Source: JAVDCA01 sp963819385 (GTDB taxonomy: Bacteria > Pseudomonadota > Alphaproteobacteria > Rhizobiales > Xanthobacteraceae). From it: a DNA stretch of 64,000 nt. The notes under the pieces were generated by a model that was given only the letters and a program-made list of their open reading frames with translations, was not told where the DNA came from and made no database searches. This document shows positions 62,592 to 64,000 of this stretch, piece after piece. The position numbers were made by a program, and so were the translations under genes. Positions within the stretch are counted from its first letter, which is position 1. The number at the start of each line of letters is the position of its first letter. The DNA lies in the NCBI GenBank assembly GCA_963819385.1, contig CAWFVV010000006.1, positions 2,666,001 through 2,730,000 on the forward strand, given 5' to 3'.

Positions 62592-63839
62592 ATGGACCTC
62601 CAATCTGATCGTGGCCGTCGCGTACCGGTCGAAGAGCTCAACACCAGCCGGCTGCTCGCACACGCGACGCAGCAGGCGCACCAGCGCAAGTTCGACGAGA
62701 TGACCATCGTCGACGTCGACGCGCATCACTACGAGAACGAGCACATCAAGGACATCCTCCCCTTCATGGAGAACGACGTGCTGCGCCAACTCTCGATCGC
62801 GCAGACCATGAAGGGCGGCCGCGGCAACCTGATGCCCGTGCAGGTCGGCTACCAGGATATGGGCGGGCGCGTGACCCGCTACCCGCTGCGCACCACCGAG
62901 AAGACCGACCAGAGCGGGCCGGCGCGCGACGTGGCGCTCGGGCATCGCTGGATGGACGCGATGAGCGTCGACTACTCGTGCCTCTTCCCGACCGGCATGC
63001 TCAACATCGGCCTGCATCCGCAGAAGGAGATGGAGGTCGACCTGTGCTGGGCCTACAACCGCTGGGTCACCGAGAAGGTGCTCCCCGAATCGGGCGGGCG
63101 CTTCTACACCATGCTGTCGCTGCCGATCTCGACGCCCGACGAGGCGCTGCGCCACGTCGAGACCTTCGGCGACCGCAAGGGCGTCGGCGGCTTCATGGTG
63201 ACGACCGTGCGCAACATTCCGGTGCACGACAATTCGCTGATGAAGGTCTACCGCGCGATCGAGGAGCGCGGCCTCGTGTTGTCGTTCCACTCGGCCTTCA
63301 ATTGGAACGAGACGATCTTCAAGACCTGCAACCGCTTCCTCGCCGTGCACGCGCTCGGCTTCTCGTTCTACAACATCCTGCATCTCACCAATTGGGTGAC
63401 CAACGCGATCCCCGAGCGCTTCCCCAACCTGCCGGTGATCTGGATCGAGTCCGGCCTCGCCTGGGTGCCGTTCCTGATGCAGCGGCTCGACCACGAGTTC
63501 ATGATGCGCCCGTCCGAGTGCCCGGGCCTCAAGAAGAAGCCGAGCGAGTACATGCGCGACATGTACTACTCGTCGCAGCCGATGGAGATCCAGGACCGCG
63601 AGGCGCTGGAGTGCACGTTCCGCATGATCGACGCGGAGAACCACCTGCTCTACGCCTCGGACTATCCGCACTGGGACTTCGACCTGCCGTCGACGATCTA
63701 CGACCTGCCGTTCCTGTCCGAGAAGGGCAAGCACAACATCCTCGGCGGCACCGCCGCGCGCCTGTTCAAGCTGCCGCCGCGCAACGAGAAGCAGAAAGAG
63801 AATCTGATCAAGTTCGGGAATTACACGGCGGCGGCGTAG
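62592..63839 (+). CDS. Amidohydrolase 2 family metal-dependent hydrolase or decarboxylase
   Basis: 415 residues of the amidohydrolase 2 (PF04909) barrel. Metal-binding segment IVDVDAHHYENEHI, LSFHSAFNW and LLYASDYPHWDFDLPSTIYD with the C-terminal Asp are typical. The family includes ACMSD and gamma-resorcylate-type decarboxylases and hydrolases. AGGAGCGCAAG precedes ATG 62592. It is 52 bases after the small protein gene. With an extradiol dioxygenase and a Rieske protein in the group, action on an aromatic or ring-opened carboxylate is plausible. Confidence 0.9.
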   Translation: MDLQSDRGRRVPVEELNTSRLLAHATQQAHQRKFDEMTIVDVDAHHYENEHIKDILPFMENDVLRQLSIAQTMKGGRGNLMPVQVGYQDMGGRVTRYPLRTTEKTDQSGPARDVALGHRWMDAMSVDYSCLFPTGMLNIGLHPQKEMEVDLCWAYNRWVTEKVLPESGGRFYTMLSLPISTPDEALRHVETFGDRKGVGGFMVTTVRNIPVHDNSLMKVYRAIEERGLVLSFHSAFNWNETIFKTCNRFLAVHALGFSFYNILHLTNWVTNAIPERFPNLPVIWIESGLAWVPFLMQRLDHEFMMRPSECPGLKKKPSEYMRDMYYSSQPMEIQDREALECTFRMIDAENHLLYASDYPHWDFDLPSTIYDLPFLSEKGKHNILGGTAARLFKLPPRNEKQKENLIKFGNYTAAA

Positions 63840-63864
63840 GGCACAGCGGCCCCCCACGCGATCA

Positions 63865-63949
63865 CGTCATGGCCCGCGAAAGCGGGCCATCCAGTAACCA
63901 CCAACGTCTCCCGTGAGTACTGGATCGTCCGCTTGCGCGGACGATGACG
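63865..63949. repeat. Family D palindromic element
   Basis: CGTCATGGCCCGCGAAAGCG hairpin, CCATCCAGTA and GTACTGGATC arms, then GTCCGC TTGC GCGGAC hairpin. Downstream of the amidohydrolase gene. Nothing else is seen to base 64000. Confidence 0.85.
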
Positions 63950-64000
63950 ATATCATGTGTTGCGGCACAAGCGCTCTATTTCGCCATCACAGGCATGCGC

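Overview
The window is high-GC (about 65-68% by eye) alphaproteobacterial chromosome, most like a soil member of Hyphomicrobiales (Bradyrhizobium/Rhodopseudomonas/Pseudolabrys-type). The pointers are several TctC/Bug solute receptors, amidases and ring-cleavage enzymes, and an unusual density of palindromic intergenic repeats. No rRNA, tRNA, CRISPR array, transposase or prophage gene was seen, and no sequence search could be run, so names rest on motif recognition.

Layout. 0.1-4.4 kb (+): xanthine-dehydrogenase-type molybdenum subunit, enoyl-CoA hydratase-like protein, TIGR02444 protein and UbiX flavin prenyltransferase. 4.4-5.0 kb: a gap with a degenerate CCTGTWWTT array. 5.0-8.4 kb: a cNMP-domain/thioredoxin-reductase-like flavoprotein divergent from an MFS exporter. 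8.8-10.6 kb (+): a cyclic amidohydrolase and a dimeric alpha/beta-barrel protein. 10.7-16.2 kb (-): a lower-GC glycan cassette (mannose-6-P isomerase, GT4-toroid fusion, GH130-type protein, PfkB kinase). 16.9-33.9 kb (-): about fifteen co-directional catabolic and transport genes, punctuated by palindromes: DUF2848, two cupins, amidase, signal-less receptor, MetE-like protein, intradiol dioxygenase, CocE hydrolase, gamma-glutamyltransferase, a complete peptide ABC transporter and a TctC receptor.

34.2-41.8 kb (mostly +): amidase, MltB-type lytic transglycosylase, DoxX protein (-), lipocalin-like protein, TauD-type dioxygenase, Tat-type TctC receptor and a seven-repeat beta-propeller protein. 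41.9-47.0 kb: chemoreceptor, cupredoxin, secreted unknown and di-heme peroxidase (all -), with a divergent secreted unknown. 47.1-51.9 kb (-): a complete branched-chain amino-acid-type ABC transporter (livKHMGF). 52.1-55.6 kb (+): phytoene-desaturase-like flavoprotein, and a YCII/DGPF protein with an ECF42-type sigma factor. 55.7-60.5 kb: HIBADH-like and Gfo/Idh/MocA dehydrogenases, alpha-hydroxy-acid oxidase, FAA hydrolase and a small membrane protein. 60.7-63.8 kb (+): extradiol (VOC) dioxygenase, Rieske protein, small unknown and amidohydrolase.

Together the genes describe an oligotrophic scavenger of peptides, carboxylates, amides and aromatics. The most notable items are the seven-blade propeller with an apparent N-terminal velcro strand, the GT4-toroid/GH130 cassette, palindromes that hold the stop codons of neighbouring genes, and four places where removing one base gives a more natural protein end or start. 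The last of these suggests either assembly error or recent decay.
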